From positions 1-27,973 of IMG/VR virus record IMGVR_UViG_3300025889_000741: DNA of 27,973 nt; one strand, 5' to 3'. The translations under genes were made by a program, and so were the position numbers. The notes beneath the pieces were generated by a model. It was not told where the DNA came from. It saw nothing but the letters and a program-made list of their open reading frames with translations, and ran no database searches. Positions 1 through 7,160 of the stretch are shown one piece after another (position 1 is the first letter of the stretch; every line of letters begins with the position of its first letter). The DNA is from a virus.

Positions 1-948
1 CATAACTTAACTGGTGCTGCAATCAATAAAGGAGACGCAGTCTATATCTCTGGGACCGCACACGGTAAACACCCACAGGTGTCCCTTGCACGTGCAAATG
101 TTTCGACAACAGGTAATCCAACAGGTCTTGCGACTATGGATATTCCTGACGGTGCTCACGGTTGGGTGACTCGATATGGTATAGTCCGTGATGTAAACAC
201 TGGTGATTTTGCTGCTGGGTCAACTTTATATTTGTCTGCTGATTCCGCTGGTAAGTGGACATCTACTGAAGTCACTGTTGATACTGGTTATCCATTTCAT
301 ATTGGTATAGTTTTAACCTCTGATTCAACTGCCGGAACAATTCTTGTAGATGGGTTTAGTGAACACTACGAATATCTGCGTATCGAAGACAGACTGAAAG
401 TCTCAGGTAGACTTGAAGCTGACTCTGCGTCACTTCTGAATGTGCAGTTTGACACCACAAGGTTTGATTCACACCAACCATATAGTGAAGGTCTCTTATT
501 CTACGATAACAAACACAAAACGTTAAACTATTTTGACGATATTACGGATATGAATCACGAGATTGGTATCCAAGAACACCAACGTGTGTGGAATAACACT
601 GGTTCGACAATTAAGAAAGGACAACCACTATACTTTAGTGGCAACTATACTTCAGGTACTATTGATGTTCCTACGGTTGGTCTTGCAGACGCAACAGACG
701 TAAACGCATATAACGCTCAAGGTATTGCCGCTCAAGATATTCCAAACAACTCTTATGGTCACTGTTTGATTGCTGGTCAATTGACCGAAGTTAATACAAC
801 AGGTCTGTCAGACGGTACAAACTTCTTCGTGGGTCTTGGTCCTGGATTAACTCAGAACGCATCTCCGACATATCCAAACTACCCTATGTGTTTGGGTTGG
901 GTTGTTAAGACTGGTGATTCAGATAATGGTATCTTACTTGTCAATCAA
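1..948 (+). repeat. Duplicated protein module within the fibre-like gene
   Basis: Two copies of an approximately 120-residue module lie at about 1-354 and 589-948. Both begin with an 'N-T-G-x-x-I-x-K-G' motif followed by a hydrophobic strand ending in 'SG'. Both contain a 'DIP' turn midway and end in 'G-I-L-V'. They are similar in protein but diverged in DNA, so this is an old internal duplication, not a recent repeat. Confidence 0.55.
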
Positions 949-2040
949 CAGAACCATTCAGTTAACTCATTCCGTGTAAGAACTTCTGCACACATTGGTA
1001 CAGACTTACAGGTTGACGGTAACTTAACTATTTTAGGCAGTACGACTACTGTAGGTACATCTAACGTAACTCAGGGTGCACCGTTCTATCGATTGAACGA
1101 AGGTGATGCGATTGGTGAAGCAGGAACAGTCTTCACTGGTACTGGACTTGACGATGCATTCTTTGCAGGACACTTTACAGGAACTACGCCTACTACATAC
1201 TATGTTCGTATTGATGGTGTGGGGACAGGGCCAAGCGGTGTTGACACATTTGAGTGGGATACTGACAGTGCGTTTGGTTCCCCCGAAGCAACAAAGGTTC
1301 CTATCACTGGAAGTCCACAACTCATTCATTCTGCTGATAATATATCAGTTGAGTTTGGGGCGACCACAGGTCACGATTCAGGTGATACATGGGAAGGTAC
1401 TGCATCTCCCGTAAACGTAGATACTGGTTTCTTCACAAACCGAAACACTGGTACAAGTGGTGTTGGTTATACTCATATGGGCATCTTCTTTGATGTCACC
1501 GATGAAAAATGGAAACTAGTAGACGAATATGATTCAACTCCAGCAGGTACAATCAACGTTAGTGATCCTTCATTCAGTCTTGCAACTCTAGTTGCCGATA
1601 CATTCGAAGGTAACTTAATTGGTGATGTAACAGGTAAAGCACTTACAGCAAATGCTCTTGATTCGGGACAAGATTTCTCAATCACAGGCGACATTACCGC
1701 TGCGGCTATAACCTTTGATGGAACAAGTGGTGTTGCACTGAATGCCTCAATCACCGCCGGTTCTATTGTCAATGCAGACATCAATGCAACTGCTGCGATT
1801 GCGGATACAAAACTCGCAACGATATCGACTACAGGTAAAGTTCAGAATAGTGCAACAACTGCAACCGACTCGAACACTGGTTCTACGATTGTTGCCCGTG
1901 ACGTATCTGGCAACTTCTCTGCTGGAACAATTACTGCTACCCTAACAGGTACTGCTTCAAATGCTAGTCAATTGAACAGTCAATCGCCAAGTTACTACCG
2001 CATAGATGTTTATGACAGGAACGGCACTCTCTTGAATTGA
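1..2040 (+). CDS. Fibre-like virion structural protein, C-terminal part (5' end outside window)
   Basis: The frame is open from base 1, so the gene starts upstream; a GTG at 79 is only an internal codon. About 680 residues are visible. The composition is rich in Gly, Thr, Ser, Asn and Asp, with almost no charged helices. Two similar modules (about bases 1-354 and 589-948) share the pattern 'NxTG..I.KG...Y.SG' followed by a long beta-rich stretch. Further on there are short repeats of the type 'GNLIGDVTG', 'FSITGDITA' and 'GNFSAGTITATLTG', typical of beta-helical or triple-stranded tail-fibre regions. No catalytic motif was seen. It is probably a virion appendage (tail fibre, whisker or neck decoration) placed just before the neck genes. 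The exact role and any receptor specificity cannot be read from the sequence. Confidence 0.75.
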   Translation, partial: HNLTGAAINKGDAVYISGTAHGKHPQVSLARANVSTTGNPTGLATMDIPDGAHGWVTRYGIVRDVNTGDFAAGSTLYLSADSAGKWTSTEVTVDTGYPFHIGIVLTSDSTAGTILVDGFSEHYEYLRIEDRLKVSGRLEADSASLLNVQFDTTRFDSHQPYSEGLLFYDNKHKTLNYFDDITDMNHEIGIQEHQRVWNNTGSTIKKGQPLYFSGNYTSGTIDVPTVGLADATDVNAYNAQGIAAQDIPNNSYGHCLIAGQLTEVNTTGLSDGTNFFVGLGPGLTQNASPTYPNYPMCLGWVVKTGDSDNGILLVNQQNHSVNSFRVRTSAHIGTDLQVDGNLTILGSTTTVGTSNVTQGAPFYRLNEGDAIGEAGTVFTGTGLDDAFFAGHFTGTTPTTYYVRIDGVGTGPSGVDTFEWDTDSAFGSPEATKVPITGSPQLIHSADNISVEFGATTGHDSGDTWEGTASPVNVDTGFFTNRNTGTSGVGYTHMGIFFDVTDEKWKLVDEYDSTPAGTINVSDPSFSLATLVADTFEGNLIGDVTGKALTANALDSGQDFSITGDITAAAITFDGTSGVALNASITAGSIVNADINATAAIADTKLATISTTGKVQNSATTATDSNTGSTIVARDVSGNFSAGTITATLTGTASNASQLNSQSPSYYRIDVYDRNGTLLN

Positions 2041-2055
2041 TATACATATTATATT

Positions 2056-2586
2056 ATGAAACCCCTTATAATATGTGCTCTTCCTCGATCAAGAACCTTC
2101 TGGTTGCACAAATATTTTGCTTGCTACGAAAATATTGATTCTCACCACGAGTTGACCGCAAAGGTCGATTCTGTTCAACAATTCTTCGACTCTTTATACC
2201 CTCCAGGAAAACAGTTTATTAATGTAGACGCATTCTCTGTTATGACCTTTCCTTGGGAAATAAAAGAAGTAGCAAATTTGGTGTTTATAAAAAAAGATAT
2301 TTCTCGCTGCGTTGAATCAACTTTAGAAGTTTTTTCAGAAGATCACTGGGTCCATCAGAAGGGGTTTAACTACTTGTACACTTGGTATGAAGATATGTAT
2401 GAACAGTATATGGATAATGCAGATATTGTGATTGAATATAAAGACTTAGACCATGATCTGGAACTCCTTCATGAGTTTACAGTTGAAAAGTATAATAAAG
2501 AAATTCACAAAAGAATGATAGATAAAGTGTTAAATGTGGAAAAGCAATATATTTCTTTTGAAAAATTCTTTATCTGGCAACGATGA
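2056..2586 (+). CDS. Sulfotransferase-like protein
   Basis: 176 residues. Near the N-terminus, after a short hydrophobic strand, is 'LPRSRTFWL' (residues 9-17). This resembles the 5'-phosphosulfate-binding loop of PAPS-dependent sulfotransferases (PRSGTTWL-type). A second strand, 'LVFIKKDISRCVES', sits where the family has its 3'-phosphate-binding Arg/Ser element. The protein is short for a sulfotransferase (usually 250 or more residues), so it is a compact or reduced member; activity and acceptor are unknown. The gene lies 15 nt after the fibre gene in a very AT-rich junction without a clear ribosome-binding site, and its last bases overlap the next start (ATGA). Base and codon use are more AT-rich than in the structural genes, suggesting accessory origin. 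A role in sulfating a phage or host surface molecule is speculation. Confidence 0.6.
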   Translation: MKPLIICALPRSRTFWLHKYFACYENIDSHHELTAKVDSVQQFFDSLYPPGKQFINVDAFSVMTFPWEIKEVANLVFIKKDISRCVESTLEVFSEDHWVHQKGFNYLYTWYEDMYEQYMDNADIVIEYKDLDHDLELLHEFTVEKYNKEIHKRMIDKVLNVEKQYISFEKFFIWQR

Positions 2587-3110
2587 GTATAGAATACACG
2601 CATCGCGAAAAAGATGTTACTCTCTACGATTTCATAGAGAAAACAGGACAAAAAAAGTGGTTTAGCAAATCTTCTCCTATCTTCTATCATGGTATAGAAT
2701 ATGACGGAATATTGGGTGTTGCCACGGTCGAACTAGAGAGAGTGCAGCACAAAGGTTTGGAGTGGGTTCCTCTATGTATGATTGTAGACCCTAAAGTTTT
2801 TAGAAAAGAAATTCTGAGAAAGTATCCAAAAAGAATTATCCACAAAACAAGAATAATAAGTACATACAAAATAGGACACCAATTGTTTGAGGTAGAAGAT
2901 ATATCTGGCGGTGCTTTCACTATAACTCCTTCTGACAATACAATAGCACTAAAACACATGAGCGAGTGGCTAGACCCGTACAACAGAATACAAAAAACAG
3001 AGCATAAAAACGCTGAAGGCAACAGTTTGTTTCGTTGGCATTTTTCTAGAGAAGATTGGTATTCCGGCATACTTCAAAAGCAAGCGCAAGAAGCGATAGA
3101 GGAATTGTAA
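2583..3110 (+). CDS. Hypothetical protein, paralogue of the next gene
   Basis: 175 residues; the family is not recognised. It starts at the ATGA overlapping the stop of the sulfotransferase-like gene and ends in TAATG shared with the next gene, so the three genes look translationally coupled. Residues about 55-105 and the C-terminus ('WHFSREDW' then a helix) align by eye with the following protein ('WQFPRSDW' then a helix), indicating an old tandem duplication. No signal peptide, membrane segment or known catalytic motif was seen. The sequence is AT-rich and uses AGA and ATA codons freely, unlike the capsid genes. It is probably an accessory protein. Confidence 0.7.
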   Translation: MSIEYTHREKDVTLYDFIEKTGQKKWFSKSSPIFYHGIEYDGILGVATVELERVQHKGLEWVPLCMIVDPKVFRKEILRKYPKRIIHKTRIISTYKIGHQLFEVEDISGGAFTITPSDNTIALKHMSEWLDPYNRIQKTEHKNAEGNSLFRWHFSREDWYSGILQKQAQEAIEEL

Positions 3111-3634
3111 TGATCGGCGATCTTACTTTTGATCACGGAGAGTGGAATGATGAGGTTTATTCTTGGGTAAAATCTCAAGGATGGACACACTGGGATACCG
3201 CAAAGAGATATTCTGCCATGCGTTGGAACACTCATATCCTGTTTCTTTTGATACATAATGATTACACTAAAGATTATTTTAAAAAAGGAGAAACTTGGGT
3301 AGAGGTTAGTACACTCGCAGACTACTCTTTTCTTAAACGCGGTGCATTTAAATCCCTAGACAAAAAACAGAGAAAGATGGTTAGGGACTTTGGAATATAC
3401 AAAGCAGGCACGTATATTTTCGACACCCTTGGATTGGACGGACTTTATGGTGTTATAGAGGAAGATAATGGAACCGTTCATAAAATAACTGACAGAATAA
3501 ATGGCATTAAAAAAGTCAAGATTGATAAAACAACGTCAGATGGGGTACAACTATATCACTGGCAGTTCCCTCGTTCTGATTGGGAAGAAAGTTTCATACA
3601 AAACAGGGCATTAACAGCAGCGTTGGATATTTAA
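3110..3634 (+). CDS. Hypothetical protein, paralogue of the previous gene
   Basis: 174 residues from the ATG at 3110, which overlaps the preceding stop by one base (TAATG). An in-frame ATG at 3056 lies inside the upstream gene and is unlikely to be used. The family is not recognised. It shares with its neighbour an aromatic-rich N-terminal third, a 'KG-x-x-WV' strand, a 'Y-K-x-G-x-x-x-F' strand and the C-terminal 'W-x-F-x-R-x-D-W' motif followed by a helix. It ends just before a late promoter, so it closes the accessory cassette. Function is unknown; the conserved W/R/D motif could be structural or catalytic. Confidence 0.7.
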   Translation: MIGDLTFDHGEWNDEVYSWVKSQGWTHWDTAKRYSAMRWNTHILFLLIHNDYTKDYFKKGETWVEVSTLADYSFLKRGAFKSLDKKQRKMVRDFGIYKAGTYIFDTLGLDGLYGVIEEDNGTVHKITDRINGIKKVKIDKTTSDGVQLYHWQFPRSDWEESFIQNRALTAALDI

Positions 3635-3637
3635 AAG

Positions 3638-3645
3638 TATAAATA
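3638..3645 (+). promoter_or_regulatory. T4-type late promoter (TATAAATA)
   Basis: An exact TATAAATA octamer lies in the short gap between the accessory cassette and gp13, 27 nt before the gp13 ATG at 3673. This is the consensus recognised by a gp55-type late sigma factor, which is encoded in this window at 20187-20774. It would drive the neck and packaging genes. Confidence 0.75.
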
Positions 3646-3672
3646 GATGTAAATGCTTTTAGGGAAAAAACA

Positions 3673-4062
3673 ATGGCAGTCATTACCACAAGACAAGGAC
3701 TAATCGACTACTGTCTCCGTCGCCTTGGTGACCCAGTTATAGAGATAAATGTCGATGAAGATCAAATTGAAGATAAAGTCGACGACGCACTACAAGTGTA
3801 TCAAGAGTTTCATCATGATGCCACTATTCGAGTTTACTATGAGCATCAACTAACCGCTGATGACATAACAAACAAGTACATCACTCTGCCTACAAACATC
3901 TTGTATGTCACTAAGATGTTTCCTATCTCAAGTACAATTATCAACAGTTCTAACTTCTTTTCCTTTAATTATCAGTTCGCTATGAGCGACTACCATCATT
4001 TGTCTGACGTTGGTGCTAGTGGTTTGTCGTACTATGAGCAATGCGACAGTATATGGAATTGA
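3673..4062 (+). CDS. 13: Neck protein gp13, N-terminal part (frameshifted)
   Basis: 129 residues covering the first half of a T4-like gp13 neck protein. It begins 'MAVITTRQGLIDYCLRRLG' and continues with 'VDEDQIEDKVDDALQVYQEFH', characteristic of this family. The neck protein closes the head after packaging and joins it to the tail. The frame runs into TGA at 4060 just after 'SYYEQ'. The family's C-terminal half continues in the -1 frame from about 4038. Inserting one base near 4038 (GAG-GCA-ATG) would join the two halves without loss, so this is one gene with a single-base deletion or a sequencing or assembly error. The start is the only ATG after the late promoter. Confidence 0.8.
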   Translation: MAVITTRQGLIDYCLRRLGDPVIEINVDEDQIEDKVDDALQVYQEFHHDATIRVYYEHQLTADDITNKYITLPTNILYVTKMFPISSTIINSSNFFSFNYQFAMSDYHHLSDVGASGLSYYEQCDSIWN

Positions 4063-4430
4063 TTGATATGAAAGTAAACGGACTGCCTTTGATAACTTTT
4101 TCTAGAAAACAAAACCGTTTATATATTCACAGCGACATTGAGGACGGAGTGTTAACTTCTGGTAGTTATATCGCTTTAGAAGTTTATCAAACTGTAGACC
4201 CAACAGCACATACTTCAGTATTCAATGATATGTTCATGAAAGACTATACCACTGCCCTAATTAAAGAGCAGTGGGGGCAAAACATGTCAAAGTTTGAAGG
4301 CATGCAACTCCCTGGAGGAGTAACAATTAGCGGAAGAACTATGCTCGAGGAAGCAAAAGAAGAAATTAATAGTTTGCGAGAACGTATGCGTCTTGAGCAA
4401 GAAGTTCCCCCAGACTTTTTTGTAGGTTGA
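4041..4430 (+). CDS. 13: Neck protein gp13, C-terminal part (frameshifted)
   Basis: This is the continuation of gp13 in another frame. It contains the conserved 'DMFMKDYTTALIKEQWG' and 'KFEGMQLPGG' blocks and ends in the usual acidic helix with 'RMRLEQE'. The ATG at 4041 is probably an internal codon of the full gene rather than a real start: no ribosome-binding site precedes it, and the family has about 260 residues in one chain. Only 4 nt separate its stop from gp14. If the shift is real, the phage would lack full-length gp13, which is essential in T4. An assembly or sequencing error, or an unrecognised recoding event, is therefore more likely. Confidence 0.8.
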   Translation: MRQYMELIDMKVNGLPLITFSRKQNRLYIHSDIEDGVLTSGSYIALEVYQTVDPTAHTSVFNDMFMKDYTTALIKEQWGQNMSKFEGMQLPGGVTISGRTMLEEAKEEINSLRERMRLEQEVPPDFFVG

Positions 4431-4434
4431 TATC

Positions 4435-5334
4435 ATGGCGACCTCTCCTTATTTTCGTCAAAACGTTCGCTCAGAACAAAACTTATACGAGGACTTGATT
4501 GTAGAGTCCTTGAAGTTTTATGGAAACGACATTTATTACATACCACGAGAAGTTGTTTCTCGTGATATGGTGTTCAACGATGCAGAACTTTCTCGGTTTG
4601 ATTATGCATACAAATTAGAAGTCTATATCGAAAACGTTGAAGGGTTTGACGGAGAAGGAGACCTTTTCCAAAAGTTTGGGGTTGAGATAAGAAACTCTGT
4701 AAACTTTATTATGTCTCGTCGTAGATGGAATACTGAAATCCGTTCCTATGAAGAGACCCCTCAAAACAAGTATTATCGTCCTAGAGAGGGTGATCTGATT
4801 CACCTTCCTTTATCTGGTTCTACTTTTGAGATAATGAGTGTCCGTGACGAAAGTCCTTTCTATCAGTTAGGGCAACTTCCAACATTCAACCTTCGTTGCG
4901 AGTTGTTTGAATATAGTGGTGAAGACTTCGATACTAGTGTTGCTCAAATTGACGATATTGAATCCTTTGCTGCGTATCAGTACCAACTCACTATGGACTC
5001 TTCCTCTATCGGTTATGAGGCAGGAGAGACTGTAACACAAACGTTTGACGACTATGTGATAACAGGAGAAGTTGTAAATTGGAATGATTCTGATAACGTC
5101 ATGAGTCTTGCTCATGTTGGCAATACCTCTGGTGAATACAAGGTGTTTACAACTACTGCTCAAGTAGTGGGAGATAATTCTGGAGCAATTGCCACCCCAA
5201 CTTCTGTTGCCGAACTACAAGAGATACAACCAGGAAGTCCAGGTGGAGCAGACGGAAACGTAACAAGTTTTGATATTTCTGCTTTTGAGTTCCTAGACTT
5301 CAGCGAGTCTAATCCGTTTGGAGACCCACAATAA
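4435..5334 (+). CDS. 14: Neck protein gp14
   Basis: 299 residues, similar in length and pattern to T4-like gp14, the second neck protein that sits with gp13 at the head-tail joint. Recognisable features are the N-terminal 'SPYFRQN..SEQNLYEDLIVES' block with 'YYIPRE', the 'FGVEIRNSVNFIMSRRRW' segment and the 'YYRPREGDLI..P' segment followed by 'FEI..V....PFYQLG'. The C-terminal third (Asp/Ser/Gly-rich) is less conserved. It lies between gp13 and gp15 and shares TAATG with gp15. Confidence 0.88.
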   Translation: MATSPYFRQNVRSEQNLYEDLIVESLKFYGNDIYYIPREVVSRDMVFNDAELSRFDYAYKLEVYIENVEGFDGEGDLFQKFGVEIRNSVNFIMSRRRWNTEIRSYEETPQNKYYRPREGDLIHLPLSGSTFEIMSVRDESPFYQLGQLPTFNLRCELFEYSGEDFDTSVAQIDDIESFAAYQYQLTMDSSSIGYEAGETVTQTFDDYVITGEVVNWNDSDNVMSLAHVGNTSGEYKVFTTTAQVVGDNSGAIATPTSVAELQEIQPGSPGGADGNVTSFDISAFEFLDFSESNPFGDPQ

Positions 5335-6137
5335 TGTTTGGTACACATTTCTATAATGAGCGTGTTAGGAAATCTGTAGCGATTTTCGGATCTCTTTTTA
5401 ACAATCTTTATATGATCAGAAAATCTGGAAGCACCGTTTATGAGCAAATGAAAGTTCCTTTGGCGTATGCTCCGCAAAGGAAATTCCTCGAGCGTATAAA
5501 CGAGATGAACGACGGAGAAGATAACGAAAGGCAACTCGCTATCAAGTTGCCTCGTATGTCTTTCGAGATCTCTGCTATATCTTATGATGCTCAGCGTCAA
5601 CTACCAAAGATGAATTACTTTTCTAAAACTGGTGCTGAAGACAATCAAAAGGCAACCAAGTTTTATGCCGCAACTCCATATATTATAACCTTTGAGTTGA
5701 GTGTTTACGCAAAGCAGCATGACGACGCATTACAAGTAGTTGAACAAATCCTGCCATACTTTGCTCCGCAGTATACTGTTTCTGTAAAACCAGTAGCAGA
5801 CTATAACAGCATTGTCGAAGATGTTCCTGTTATTCTTCAATCTGTTGTCTTCACAGACGACTTTGAGGGTTCTATGGAAAACCGTAGAACTATCATATAT
5901 ACATTGACCTTTGATATGAAAGTTGCTTTCTATGGACCGAAACCAGCAGAAAGCGAAATTATCACTCGTGTTGACCTTGACCTCTTTAATATGGATGTAG
6001 ACTCTGCTGGAACCGACCTGCACCTAGAAACCGTGCGCGTAGAAACTAACCCAAGACCAGTTTCTCAAGATTCGGATTATTCTTTGGTCACTTCAGTTCT
6101 AGACAGCGATACATATGTGCCGCATGACTATACCTGA
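5334..6137 (+). CDS. 15: Tail sheath stabiliser/completion protein gp15
   Basis: 267 residues. It opens with 'MFGTHFYNERVRKSVAIFG' and 'LFNNL', the signature start of T4-like gp15, followed by 'VPLAYAPQRKFLERI' and a central 'LPRMSFEI' motif. In T4, gp15 caps the head-proximal end of the contracted-tail machine and connects tail to neck. It starts on the last base of the gp14 stop. Its 3' end overlaps the next gene by up to 23 nt. Length and order agree with the family. Confidence 0.9.
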   Translation: MFGTHFYNERVRKSVAIFGSLFNNLYMIRKSGSTVYEQMKVPLAYAPQRKFLERINEMNDGEDNERQLAIKLPRMSFEISAISYDAQRQLPKMNYFSKTGAEDNQKATKFYAATPYIITFELSVYAKQHDDALQVVEQILPYFAPQYTVSVKPVADYNSIVEDVPVILQSVVFTDDFEGSMENRRTIIYTLTFDMKVAFYGPKPAESEIITRVDLDLFNMDVDSAGTDLHLETVRVETNPRPVSQDSDYSLVTSVLDSDTYVPHDYT

Positions 6138-6798
6138 GCATCATTATTTTTTTAAAATCCCAAACATTGAATTGCCCGAAGAAACTAGAAACCACCTTAT
6201 AAAAAGGGCAAAGCAGAAAAAAGATATTCCTATAGAACAGTTCCGAAAAGTAACTTTGAAGGGATACGATGGTGTAGCTTCCCAATTAATGTTCGGTACT
6301 GTTAAAGCAGGTCAATCAACTGCTCATAATGTTAGTTCTTCGGTAGCGAACGAGGGGTTGCGATATAATTGGGTGGGAATGTATGGTCTCCATGGATTGA
6401 AAGATGTCATTCCTGATTATGACCCTGTTGTAGATTCTATTTACAATATGTTTACCGAAGAAGCAAAAAAACATCTGTTTTATTTTATTGTAAGTAGCAC
6501 AGAACCATATGGATATATGTCTCCTCATATGGATCAACGCACTTTCGGTAAACATAGAGAATCTGTCATATTCTTTCCCCTTGAACCATATAATGAAAAG
6601 GATTGGGCACCCTTAACATACTACACACCAGAAGGAAAAACTATTCCTATTAATTTCTATCATTGTTATGCTGGTAATACAGAAGCGGTTCATGGTTACG
6701 AAAACAACGAGCACCCTAGATATCACCTACAGATTTCTTTTCTACAACCAATGGAAGTGCTATATAAGTTGCACACAGAAAATAGGTTGTTCAAATGA
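6115..6798 (+). CDS. Putative 2OG-Fe(II) oxygenase
   Basis: 227 residues from the ATG at 6115; the in-frame ATG at 6124 is an equally good start. A double-stranded beta-helix iron site can be read as H138-x-D140 ('PHMDQR'), H193 ('AVHGYE') and a possible 2-oxoglutarate-binding R202 followed by the strand 'YHLQISF'. This H-x-D...H...R spacing is that of 2OG-dependent dioxygenases. The substrate is unknown; it may be a protein side chain or a small molecule. It is inserted between gp15 and gp16, overlaps gp15, and ends in an ATGA shared with gp16, so it will be expressed late with the virion genes. It is less certain than the other two oxygenases in the window because the N-terminal half is unrecognised. 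Confidence 0.55.
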   Translation: MCRMTIPEHHYFFKIPNIELPEETRNHLIKRAKQKKDIPIEQFRKVTLKGYDGVASQLMFGTVKAGQSTAHNVSSSVANEGLRYNWVGMYGLHGLKDVIPDYDPVVDSIYNMFTEEAKKHLFYFIVSSTEPYGYMSPHMDQRTFGKHRESVIFFPLEPYNEKDWAPLTYYTPEGKTIPINFYHCYAGNTEAVHGYENNEHPRYHLQISFLQPMEVLYKLHTENRLFK

Positions 6799-7160
6799 GC
6801 GACGAAGAAAAAGACAACGACTTTGAGTTTACTCGAGAAACCTTGTACGACCTGATATGCAAAGGAAGGGAAGGGGTGGAGGAGATGATCGAGGTCGCTA
6901 AAAGTAGCGAACACCCTCGTGCCTATGAAGTCCTTTCCAAGTTGATAAAAGATACAGCAGACACCTCCTCTCAACTTTTAGACCTTCACAAGAAAATGAA
7001 GGATATAGAAAAGAAAGACAAACCTGCTCTTCCTCAAGGGCAGACTACCAATAACGTCTTTATCGGTTCCACCACAGACCTTCAGCGCATGTTGAAAGAC
7101 ATGAACGAAAAGGACGTTACACCAGACTATGACAGAATTGACGATTCAGGACACGACTAA
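6795..7160 (+). CDS. 16: Terminase small subunit gp16
   Basis: 121 residues, highly charged and mostly helical. The 'FEFTRETLYDLICKGREGVEEMIEVAKSSEHPRAYEVLSKLIKD' region fits T4-like gp16, which forms a ring and controls the large terminase at the start of DNA packaging. It starts in the ATGA overlap with the oxygenase gene. Its last 32 nt overlap gp17. The order 16-17 is conserved in T4-like phages. Confidence 0.85.
   Translation: MSDEEKDNDFEFTRETLYDLICKGREGVEEMIEVAKSSEHPRAYEVLSKLIKDTADTSSQLLDLHKKMKDIEKKDKPALPQGQTTNNVFIGSTTDLQRMLKDMNEKDVTPDYDRIDDSGHD

Noticed and set aside
4030-4062. Programmed -1 frameshift in gp13
   Set aside because: No slippery heptamer and no obvious downstream pseudoknot, and gp13 is not known to use recoding. 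A one-base error or mutation is simpler.
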